Source: Clostridia bacterium (GTDB lineage Bacteria > Bacillota > Clostridia > Oscillospirales > CAG-272). Taken from it: 10,235 nt of DNA. Shown one piece after another: positions 1 through 4,951 of this stretch. The stretch lies in assembly GCA_017457465.1 (NCBI GenBank), contig JAFTHJ010000181.1, forward strand, positions 1 to 10,235, given 5' to 3'. Below the pieces are notes generated by a model. That model worked only from the letters and a program-made list of their open reading frames with translations, made no database searches and had not been told where the DNA came from. The number at the start of each line of letters is the position of its first letter. The stretch's first letter is position 1. The position numbers were made by a program, and so were the translations under genes.

Positions 1-573
1 CCGATGATGGTTCGTGATTTCCAGAGTGTTGTTGGAATTGAGGCGAGAGAGCAGTTTGTTGATATGACGGGACATCTTCCCACATCTATAGTTGCTTGTG
101 TTGGCGGCGGCTCAAACGCTGCGGGACTTTTCGCGGGATTTTTGAATGACCCCGTTGAGATATACGGAATAGAGCCTTTAGGCAGAGGCCCGAAGCTCGG
201 TGACCACGCGGCAAGTCTTAAATACGGTACCGAGGGTGTTATGCACGGCTTTAACAGCATAATGCTCAAGGACGAGAACGGTGAACCGGCGCCCGTTTAT
301 TCGGTAGCGAGCGGACTTGACTATCCCTCATCGGGCCCCGAACACGCTTTTCTGCGTGACCTCGGCAGAGTTAAATACGATGTTATCGACGATGAGGAGA
401 CGATAGACGCATTTTTCAAGCTTTCAAGACTTGAGGGTATTATACCCGCGATAGAAAGCTCACACGCCGTTGCTTACGGTATAAAACTCGCGCAGAGAAT
501 GGACCACGGCTCTGTCCTCATCAACCTTTCTGGCAGAGGCGACAAGGATATGGACTATATCATCGAGCATTAA
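1..573 (+). CDS. trpB: tryptophan synthase beta chain, C-terminal half (partial)
   Basis: Open from the first base of the window; the start lies outside. TrpB is the PLP enzyme that joins indole (channelled from TrpA) to L-serine to give L-tryptophan in the cytoplasm. About 190 of the usual ~395 residues are visible. Seen directly: the RDFQSVVGIEAREQ segment; the PLP-phosphate-binding glycine loop GGGSNA at visible residues 35-40; LEGIIPAIESSHA, which in the family holds the glutamate near the cofactor; and the terminal SGRGDKD signature at about residues 177-183. These match classic TrpB1-type enzymes. The stop is TAA at 571-573. The methionines at 4 and 7 are internal residues, not starts. 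No trpA follows: the gene ends against a repeat-rich spacer, so it is the last gene of whatever transcript it belongs to. Identification is secure; only the N-terminal half is unseen. Confidence 0.97.
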   Translation, partial: PMMVRDFQSVVGIEAREQFVDMTGHLPTSIVACVGGGSNAAGLFAGFLNDPVEIYGIEPLGRGPKLGDHAASLKYGTEGVMHGFNSIMLKDENGEPAPVYSVASGLDYPSSGPEHAFLRDLGRVKYDVIDDEETIDAFFKLSRLEGIIPAIESSHAVAYGIKLAQRMDHGSVLINLSGRGDKDMDYIIEH

Positions 574-595
574 GGAATAAGATAAGGACGCGATT

Positions 596-655
596 GCGCG
601 AGGGGGACTTTTTGAGAAAAGTCCCCCTCGCGCTCCCTTCAAAAACTTTAAAAAA
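596..655. repeat. palindromic intergenic repeat, copy 1 (17-bp perfect hairpin)
   Basis: The arm gcgcgagggggactttt (596-612) and its exact reverse complement (617-633) enclose the 4-base loop tgag. The tail ctcccttcaaaaacttta follows. The right arm plus tail recur at 2397-2429 (first 16 bases identical, then near-identical), so this is a dispersed repeat and not just a local terminator. It begins 22 bases after the trpB stop. It lacks a T-run immediately 3' of the stem, so it is not a textbook intrinsic terminator, although such a stem could still stop transcription or stabilise the trpB mRNA end. I recall similar GGGGACTTTTT-type palindromes in uncultured Oscillospirales genomes; that comes from memory, not a search. 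Confidence 0.85.
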
Positions 656-704
656 TGGTTTTGTTTTTCGATTTATTATGTAATTTTGATTTTGGGTTTG
701 TTCA

Positions 705-757
705 GGCTCCCCCAGCGTTGTCATTCTCGAGCGAAGCGAAGAATCTCGATGGGGAGG
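705..757. repeat. TCATTCT..GAGCGAAGCGAAGAATCTC-type intergenic repeat
   Basis: The core at 719-747 reads tgtcattctcgagcgaagcg followed by aagaatctc. It resembles the widespread bacterial intergenic repeat TGTCATTCTGAGCGAAGCGAAGAATCTC. Short arms attct/agaat pair inside it. Outer arms ctcccc (707-712) and ggggag (751-756) flank it, giving a nested stem-loop. It is non-coding, and its role is unknown. Confidence 0.65.
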
Positions 758-813
758 CACCGCAAAACTCTGTCGGAGAGGAATGTTTGAGTTAAAAATT
801 AAAGCTCGCTATC

Positions 814-842
814 TTGATTTTCATTGTAATATGTGATATACT
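814..842 (+). promoter_or_regulatory. predicted sigma-A promoter of rbfA-nrnA
   Basis: The -35 box TTGATT (814-819) and -10 box TATACT (837-842) are separated by exactly 17 bases. Transcription would start near 849, giving a leader of roughly 37 nt before the rbfA ATG. The position argues that rbfA-nrnA is transcribed independently of trpB. Confidence 0.75.
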
Positions 843-885
843 AAATAGTAATAAAAACGATGACGAATTATATAGAGGTAAAATT

Positions 886-1263
886 ATGGCAAAACACAGA
901 CAGGGAAGAATAAATGACGAGATGCAGAAAGAACTTGCGGAGATACTCCGTGAGGTCAAGGACCCTAGGGTAAGCGGCGCTTTTATAAGTGTGACGGGGG
1001 TTGACGCAACGCCCGACCTCAAATACGCGAAGGTATACTATTCGGTGCTTACGGGCGACAAAAAGGAAATTGCCAAGGGGCTGAAATCCTCTGCGGGATA
1101 CATCAGAGGTCAGCTTGCGCGTAGAATGAATCTCCGTATGACTCCCGAGCTTTCCTTCTATGAGGACAACTCAATTGCTTACGGAGCGCACATTTCGAAG
1201 ATACTCTCGGGAATTGAGATATCCGAGCCCGATGAGGACGAGAACGACAGTTCGGAGGACTGA
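886..1263 (+). CDS. rbfA: 30S ribosome-binding factor A
   Basis: RbfA binds the maturing 30S subunit near the 5' end of 16S rRNA (helix 1 region) and is needed for late assembly and cold growth. The product is 125 aa, a usual length. Family features are visible: N-terminal RQGRINDEMQKELAEILREV; KDPRVSG (residues 25-31); the strand VTGVDATPDLKYAKVYYSVL (about 36-55); and the KH-type II helix segment SSAGYIRGQLARRMNLRMTPELSF (about 68-91), in which the family's kinked A-x-G-like turn falls at SAGYIR. A very acidic tail (DEDENDSSED) ends the protein. The ATG at 886 is chosen because agagg (874-878) sits 7 bases upstream and homologues start with MA.H/R.. ; the in-frame extension to 814 would overlap the promoter. 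The stop TGA is one base from the nrnA start, so the pair is translationally coupled. The usual infB upstream neighbour is absent. Confidence 0.96.
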   Translation: MAKHRQGRINDEMQKELAEILREVKDPRVSGAFISVTGVDATPDLKYAKVYYSVLTGDKKEIAKGLKSSAGYIRGQLARRMNLRMTPELSFYEDNSIAYGAHISKILSGIEISEPDEDENDSSED

Positions 1264-1264
1264 T

Positions 1265-2269
1265 ATGTCACTTATTACCGAGTTTAAGAGTCTGACCTTT
1301 GACGAGCTTTGCGATAGGCTGTGTGAGAATAAAAATACGCTTATAATATACCACGCGCGTCCCGATGCTGATGCGATAGGCTCTGCGTTTGCTCTGCGTG
1401 AGCTATTACTTGCTATGGGAATACCTGCGATATGCGCCTGTGCCGATGAGGTTCCCGAGCGGCTTTCCTTTATGACCGAGGATACACAGGGAAGTGTTGT
1501 GCTTGAGGAGGGATTTTCACTCGGTCACGAAAGGGTGATAAGCGTTGATTCGGCATCTCCGCAACAGCTTGGTGTGCTTTTTGACAGACTTCACAAGGAC
1601 ATAGACATAATGATAGACCATCACGGGGCGGGAACACCATATGCCGATAATTATATCCGTCCCACCGCGGCGGCGACTGCGGAGATAATCTTCGATGTGG
1701 CAAAGCGTCTGCTTACGGACGGTAAGATAGAATGTATATCCGATAAGGTTTACGGTTGTATTTACACGGCGATAAGCTCGGACACGGGTTGCTTCAAGTA
1801 TTCGAATGTGACACCTGAAACGCACAGATATGCGGCAGAGCTTGTGGCGGCGGGAGTAGACACAGCGGATATAAATCACCGTCTTTTTGAGTCCAAGACG
1901 CTCAAGCAGATAAAGGCGGAGGGCGAAGCGGCAAGGCGGCTTTCGGTTTACGAGGGTGGCAGGGTAGCATCTGTTACTTTCCCGTATTCCTCGAAGTTTT
2001 CTATGGCGCTTAAGGACGAAAATCTTGAAACGATAATTGAAATTCCGCGTTCTCTTGCGGGTGTTGAGGTGGCTTTTGCCGTGAGACAACCCGAGGACAG
2101 AGGATTTTTCAGAGTGTCAATGCGCTCTAACGGCGCATTTAACGTCTCCGAGGTTTGCACCGTCTTCGGCGGCGGCGGACACGCCAGAGCTGCGGGGTGT
2201 TCACTCGAGGCAGGTAGCATTGAGGAAGCCGAGAAGCTCGTATTTATGGAAATATTAAAGAGATTGTAA
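1265..2269 (+). CDS. nrnA: DHH/DHHA1 phosphoesterase, NrnA-type oligoribonuclease / pAp phosphatase
   Basis: The protein has 334 aa, typical for NrnA, which degrades 2-5 nt nanoRNAs and dephosphorylates 3'-phosphoadenosine 5'-phosphate in the cytoplasm using Mn2+. DHH-family metal ligands are all visible: motif I HARPDADAIGS (H30, D34, D36), motif II VDSASP (D95), motif III IDHH (D118-H119-H120), and motif IV SSDTGCFKYSN (D173). The C-terminal DHHA1 substrate-binding domain carries GGGGHARAAGC (glycines 302-305, H306). The ATG at 1265 is chosen because ggagg (1254-1258) lies 6 bases upstream, inside the end of rbfA; the longer reading frame from 1160 is rbfA's shadow. Gene order rbfA-nrnA is conserved in Bacillota, usually followed by truB, which is missing here. 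No clear terminator follows; the gene runs out into repeats. The split between NrnA-like nanoRNase and other DHH activities cannot be settled by sequence alone. Confidence 0.93.
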   Translation: MSLITEFKSLTFDELCDRLCENKNTLIIYHARPDADAIGSAFALRELLLAMGIPAICACADEVPERLSFMTEDTQGSVVLEEGFSLGHERVISVDSASPQQLGVLFDRLHKDIDIMIDHHGAGTPYADNYIRPTAAATAEIIFDVAKRLLTDGKIECISDKVYGCIYTAISSDTGCFKYSNVTPETHRYAAELVAAGVDTADINHRLFESKTLKQIKAEGEAARRLSVYEGGRVASVTFPYSSKFSMALKDENLETIIEIPRSLAGVEVAFAVRQPEDRGFFRVSMRSNGAFNVSEVCTVFGGGGHARAAGCSLEAGSIEEAEKLVFMEILKRL

Positions 2270-2289
2270 GTGAGATATGAGATGCGTTT

Positions 2290-2432
2290 ATGCGAGGGAA
2301 ACTTTTTGGAAAAAACATGGCTACGCCATATCAAGTTTGATTTGTCGGCTAAACGCCTCCATTTTTGGCGGAAACGCCAAAAAACATCAAACATTGGTCC
2401 CCCTCGCGCTCCTTTCAAAAACCTTTAAACTG
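2290..2432. repeat. palindromic intergenic repeat, copy 2, with nested internal inverted repeats
   Basis: The outer arms are gcgaggg (2292-2298) and ccctcgc (2401-2407). The right side, gtccccctcgcgctcc plus tttcaaaaac..tttaaa (2397-2429), matches the tail of copy 1. Instead of a 4-base loop, the arms are separated by about 80 bases holding two further nested inverted repeats: gtttgat (2335-2341) with atcaaac (2386-2392), and tttttggcg (2362-2370) with cgccaaaaa (2375-2383) closing a GAAA tetraloop. A small hairpin atggc-tac-gccat (about 2317-2329) lies on the left side. The left outer arm has diverged (agggaaact against aggggact). The result is a composite cruciform-like element. Confidence 0.75.
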
Positions 2433-2474
2433 GTATAAGCTAACCCATTTCGTTCTGTTTGATTTTTCGTTCAA

Positions 2475-2496
2475 GGACAGTTGGGACGCCTGTCCC
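2475..2496. repeat. GGGACAGG/CCTGTCCC-type small hairpin repeat
   Basis: The arms ggacag (2475-2480) and ctgtcc (2490-2495) pair around nine bases; alternatively gggac (2483-2487) pairs with gtccc (2492-2496). The minus-strand text tgtagggacaggcgtccc resembles a short dispersed repeat that I recall from clostridial intergenic regions. Only one copy is in the window, so the repeat call rests on memory. Confidence 0.45.
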
Positions 2497-2561
2497 TACA
2501 AGGTAATAATTTAAAACCTTATAGATATGAAAATATATTTGTGCCTTTTTCCCATAAACAC

Positions 2562-2593
2562 AAAAAGCCCGTGCGTTCAATGAACGCACGGGC
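2562..2593 (-). terminator. intrinsic terminator of the minus-strand secreted protein / peptide operon
   Basis: Read on the minus strand, gcccgtgcgtt (2593-2583) pairs perfectly with aacgcacgggc (2577-2567) around a 5-base loop and is followed at once by TTTTT (2566-2562). The stem begins 26 bases after the peptide gene's stop codon, so the 49-aa peptide gene lies inside the transcription unit. The plus strand has no T-run after the stem, so termination is one-directional. Confidence 0.92.
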
Positions 2594-2619
2594 AAATTGT
2601 TGATTTTGTTATCAATCGA

Positions 2620-2769
2620 TTAGATACCAAGTCCCATAAGGTCGTTAAGACCGTAAGTTTCGTTTACGTTATCTCCACCGACCTCGCCCTCAGCAGCGCC
2701 GGAAATGGTGATGATATCAGCTATGTTATAAACATAGGTCTCGATTGAAGGAGTAACATATTTTTTCAT
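2620..2769 (-). CDS. 49-aa acidic 'MKKY..P' small peptide of unknown function
   Basis: Not recognised as a named family. The minus-strand ATG is at 2769-2767 and the TAA at 2622-2620. The product starts MKKYVTPSIETYVYNIADII, continues TISGAAEGEVGG and ends NDLMGLGI. It has two lysines at the start and then only acidic or neutral residues (at least seven D/E), with no cysteine, no signal peptide and no membrane helix. The SD-like sequence aaaggtag (2788-2781) sits about 11 bases upstream. It lies 38 bases downstream of the secreted-protein gene and 26 bases before a strong terminator, which supports real co-expression. I recall short 'MKKYexPxxE...edvixtSG' ORFs in Oscillospirales and Lachnospirales genomes, usually hypothetical. 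The pattern of a conserved-looking start with a variable, Gly/Asp-rich end leaves open a modified-peptide precursor, but no maturation enzyme is visible. That is speculation. Confidence 0.72.
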   Translation of the reverse strand: MKKYVTPSIETYVYNIADIITISGAAEGEVGGDNVNETYGLNDLMGLGI

Positions 2770-2807
2770 ATCTAATTATCCTACCTTTCTATAAAATCAT
2801 CATTCCG

Positions 2808-4283
2808 TTACTGAACATTGGTGGGGTTCGGTTCACAGTCTGTGTGAACTCCTGAAACAAATGTCTCACGGTAGGTTGTGCCGTAGGTCTTAACGCCATT
2901 TTCATCCTCAGTGAAGGGAGTTATATCAATCATAAAGTCCTTCTGTGCAACAGAGTAGAGATCCTTGATAGTGAAGAGAATGAACCACTCTCCGTCAGGA
3001 GCCACTGCGTTATCCAAACCATACTGCTTTATTTCTTTGTAAGCCTTAGCTGCGTAAATTTCTACTTCGTTACCCTCAGAGATAACTGCAGTATTTCCAT
3101 GGCGATAACGAATCTTTACCTTGAAGCCTGCCTTAGCGTAGTCAAGGCTGTCGATTGTAGCAACGAATCTTACAGAGAACTTGCTGTCAACAATATCGCT
3201 GTACTGTCTGCCGAGATAGTTAGCACCTGCATTAGCATTTGTGGGCTGTGCATCACCGCCGAGGATGAGCATATCACGCGTGCTCAGAGCAACAGAGAGC
3301 TCCTGAGCCTGATAACCGTAGTAGAGGTTGCTTTCTGCGGTGCTATCAGTTACATCTCTCGCGCTTCTGTGAACATTTACTGCGATACGAACATACTGAG
3401 CCTGAACACCGTCAAGCTTCATCATCATAACATAAGATTTAGCTGTGGCTGTTGCACTCATATCTACGGTAGCATTTTGGTTGTCTGCTCCGAGGAGGTC
3501 GGCGGTAATTCTGTAGGGAACGAAAACATTATTTTGCCAAGGCTTTCCGTTCGCAGTGGTGTTCATAGACTTGTGATAATCCCAGTCCCAATAGGTGTGG
3601 AGAGTCCAGTTTTCACCGTCGTTGGAAACATAAATGTCTGCGGACTGAATACAGGTTCTCATATTGTTATCCTTACCGATATCCATTATGCCGAGATAGT
3701 TAACTGTCTTGGTTTCGCCAAAATTGTAAGTAAGGAGCGAGGTATAAACCTTACCACTTGCTGTATCGGGGGTAGCGGAGTATGCATCTCCCGCGACATT
3801 GTAGTAAACGCCTTCCTGAATCCACTCGCAAGCACCCTTGGCTTTGCCGCCAACTGATACATTACCGGTTGTCCAGATGCCATCGCTTACTGCTTCGATC
3901 GGGCGCTTAGCTGTTTTTGCGCCGATAAGAGAAATTCCGTTCTCTATGTTGGCAAGTCTAGTCTTCTGTGCATCACTCAGGAGATAAGGCGTGGGGTCGG
4001 CTTTGTAGTTGGTATCGGTGTAATTGATAAAGTCGCCCGAGGATGTGAGACCCTCAGCGAGGTTTTCACCCAAATTCCTGTAAGAATATGTTGTGCCGTC
4101 CTCATTTACGGCAAGGGTCTTATACTGGTTTTGGGTGAGGTACTCAACCTCATTAACTCCGCTGTTTTCAGCAGAACCTAGAGGGCGAGCAAATGTTCCT
4201 TTGGCAGGTGCCGCAAACGACGGTATGATCATTACCGATGCAAGCATAACCAGCACGAGGGTAAATGCTAATACTTTTTTCAT
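2808..4283 (-). CDS. secreted discoidin-like (F5/8 type C-like) protein with clostridial C-terminal domain
   Basis: The product is 491 aa. A signal peptide is clear: KK, then a hydrophobic core (about residues 5-20), then IPSFA with likely cleavage after residue 24 or 25. The middle (about 120-335) has discoidin/F5-8-type features: a KTVNYLGIMDIG strand, SADIYVSNDGENWTLH (about 214-229) and VQAQYVRIAVNVH (about 293-305), typical of beta-sandwich carbohydrate- or surface-binding modules. The C-terminal part (about 360-478), beginning SKFSVRFVATIDSLDYAKAG and ending DENGVKTYGTTYRETFVSG, resembles an unnamed domain recurrent in Clostridia exported proteins. No sortase motif, dockerin or membrane anchor is seen, so it is probably released or binds a surface non-covalently. 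The start at 4283 is chosen because aaggagg lies 5 bases upstream and the signal peptide begins there; the 28-residue extension to 4367 covers the promoter and leader. It is the first gene of a two-gene operon with the 49-aa peptide. Ligand unknown. Confidence 0.88.
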   Translation of the reverse strand: MKKVLAFTLVLVMLASVMIIPSFAAPAKGTFARPLGSAENSGVNEVEYLTQNQYKTLAVNEDGTTYSYRNLGENLAEGLTSSGDFINYTDTNYKADPTPYLLSDAQKTRLANIENGISLIGAKTAKRPIEAVSDGIWTTGNVSVGGKAKGACEWIQEGVYYNVAGDAYSATPDTASGKVYTSLLTYNFGETKTVNYLGIMDIGKDNNMRTCIQSADIYVSNDGENWTLHTYWDWDYHKSMNTTANGKPWQNNVFVPYRITADLLGADNQNATVDMSATATAKSYVMMMKLDGVQAQYVRIAVNVHRSARDVTDSTAESNLYYGYQAQELSVALSTRDMLILGGDAQPTNANAGANYLGRQYSDIVDSKFSVRFVATIDSLDYAKAGFKVKIRYRHGNTAVISEGNEVEIYAAKAYKEIKQYGLDNAVAPDGEWFILFTIKDLYSVAQKDFMIDITPFTEDENGVKTYGTTYRETFVSGVHTDCEPNPTNVQ

Positions 4284-4303
4284 ATTTTCCTCCTTAAAGT
4301 TCG

Positions 4304-4353
4304 CCGCGAAAGTATTGACCGCGGTTTTTTTGTTCAATAATATTGATACTTTC
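4304..4353 (-). promoter_or_regulatory. possible structured 5' leader of the secreted-protein gene
   Basis: In the predicted ~82-nt leader, gaaagtat (4353-4346 on the minus strand) can pair with atactttc (4315-4308), eight bases with a 30-nt loop. Alternatively ccgcg (4324-4320) pairs with cgcgg (4308-4304) around 11 nt. The two helices overlap and are largely exclusive. The region ends just before the SD (4295-4289). No known riboswitch was recognised. Confidence 0.35.
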
Positions 4354-4371
4354 AGATAAAAGTTCATCTTA

Positions 4372-4400
4372 ATTATAAATTATTGCCAATATTCAAACAA
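4372..4400 (-). promoter_or_regulatory. predicted promoter of the minus-strand secreted protein operon
   Basis: On the minus strand a perfect -10 box TATAAT (4377-4372) is preceded at 17 bases by a weak -35, TTGTTT (4400-4395). Transcription would start near 4365, giving an ~82-nt leader. The poor -35 suggests a moderately strong or activator-assisted promoter. Confidence 0.5.
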
Positions 4401-4551
4401 GAAAGAAAACTCGGTTAAAATATAAAAAATCAACGATGTTTGTAAAAAATCATATATTTTGTTCTTCTATGTGTCAAAAACTGCCCAAGTTGCGCCGATT
4501 TCGTCTCTCGTCTCCCGCATTTGAGGCGCAACTGTGTGAATGAAAATAAAA

Positions 4552-4669
4552 AAGCCTTCTCCTGTGGGAGAAGGTGACCACGGTAGTGGTGGATGAGGAG
4601 TAATCTTATCTTTGCGACACCTCATCCGTCAGCCTTACGGCTGCCACCTTCCCCCGCTGGGGAAGGCTT
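4552..4669. repeat. composite inverted-repeat element (GCCTTCTCC...GGATGAGG / CCTCATCC...GGGGAAGGC)
   Basis: The left half (4552-4598) and right half (4620-4669) are imperfect reverse complements: both, read inward, run aagccttc..gaaggtg..ggatgagg. Each half is itself made of two hairpins: ccttctcc/ggagaagg and accac/gtggt on the left, cagcc/ggctg and ccttcccc/ggggaagg on the right. A 21-base spacer separates the halves. Such an ~118-bp palindrome with terminal inverted repeats looks like a MITE-like or REP-like element. I recall this sequence type from Oscillospiraceae intergenic regions. It encodes no protein. Confidence 0.75.
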
Positions 4670-4888
4670 GGCTTTAAATATCACCTTGCGGTTGGGGTGT
4701 AAATATGCGAATAAGTATTGCAAACAATCCCATTTTTTTCATCTACTGCCGAAGCATTTCCTGAAATTTCCCGCACGGTGTGTCGTGAACTTACGAAGCT
4801 TTGTGACAAGGTGTGACCGACTTTTCCAAATTGCGCCTATAGGCGGAAAACATTTTGTTCTTTTTTTCGTATAAAACTTATTATTTGG

Positions 4889-4917
4889 TTGACTGAAACT
4901 TAAAAAAATGGTATAAT
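4889..4917 (+). promoter_or_regulatory. strong predicted sigma-A promoter of the giant membrane protein gene
   Basis: The -35 box TTGACT (4889-4894) and perfect -10 box TATAAT (4912-4917) are 17 bases apart. The start point would be near 4923-4925, giving a short ~28-nt leader with the SD aaggaag (4936-4942). This rules against translation from the upstream GTG at 4931, which would sit almost at the transcript end with no SD. Confidence 0.88.
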
Positions 4918-4951
4918 ATGTTATCAAAACGTGTTAAGGAAGTGCAACCAA

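Larger units (their letters stand above)
574..885. other. repeat-rich intergenic region, trpB to rbfA
   Basis: This 312-base gap holds no credible gene. It contains a perfect long hairpin repeat (596-633), a TCATTCT-type repeat enclosed by CTCCCC/GGGGAG arms (707-756), an AT-rich stretch, and the rbfA promoter (814-842) with its short leader. Short minus-strand reading frames across it run through the repeats and have no supporting ribosome-binding site. Confidence 0.8.
2270..2619. other. repeat-rich intergenic region between convergent nrnA and the minus-strand peptide gene
   Basis: The 350 bases separate two convergent transcription units. They contain an expanded copy of the palindromic repeat (2290-2432), a GGGACAGG-type hairpin (2475-2496), about 60 bases of AT-rich sequence with nothing recognisable (2500-2560), and the leftward intrinsic terminator (2562-2593). 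The minus-strand reading frame crossing the first repeat encodes only repeat sequence and has no ribosome-binding site. Confidence 0.8.
4284..4951. other. divergent intergenic region between the secreted protein and the giant membrane protein
   Basis: The 668 bases hold the minus-strand leader and promoter (4284-4400), an AT-rich stretch, an inverted repeat agttgcgcc/ggcgcaact (4488-4533), a composite repeat element (4552-4669), about 160 bases with no recognisable feature (4670-4830), a 12-base palindrome (4834-4845) and the rightward promoter (4889-4917). Reading frames here have no ribosome-binding site and run through the repeat or the promoter, so I call no gene. Confidence 0.8.

Noticed and set aside
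596..655. CRISPR-like or simple terminator interpretation of the long hairpin
   Set aside because: There are no regularly spaced repeats, and no T-run directly follows the stem; its tail recurs at 2397-2429, so it is better described as a dispersed palindromic repeat.
3099..3857. 252-aa plus-strand reading frame opposite the secreted-protein gene
   Set aside because: It is antisense to a gene with a clear signal peptide, SD and domain features; its Cys/Ile/Val-rich composition is typical of a shadow frame.
4436..4543. 35-aa plus-strand mini-ORF (MFVKNHIFCSSMCQK...)
   Set aside because: It has no Shine-Dalgarno sequence and no promoter, and the same bases form the agttgcgcc/ggcgcaact inverted repeat.
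4700..4870. Riboswitch or structured RNA upstream of the giant gene
   Set aside because: The segment lies upstream of the predicted transcription start and shows no recognised riboswitch core.
4593..4874. 93-aa plus-strand reading frame in the divergent intergenic region
   Set aside because: It starts within the composite repeat (its first part is TPHPSALRLPPSPAGEG, a translated repeat), has no ribosome-binding site, and its composition is not protein-like.
4739..4927. 62-aa minus-strand reading frame
   Set aside because: It runs through the consensus promoter of the giant gene, has no SD, and has basic, random-looking composition.
4931..4951. Upstream GTG start for the giant protein (7 extra residues)
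   Set aside because: It lies only about 7 bases from the predicted transcription start with no SD, whereas aaggaag is correctly spaced for the ATG at 4952, which begins a normal signal peptide.
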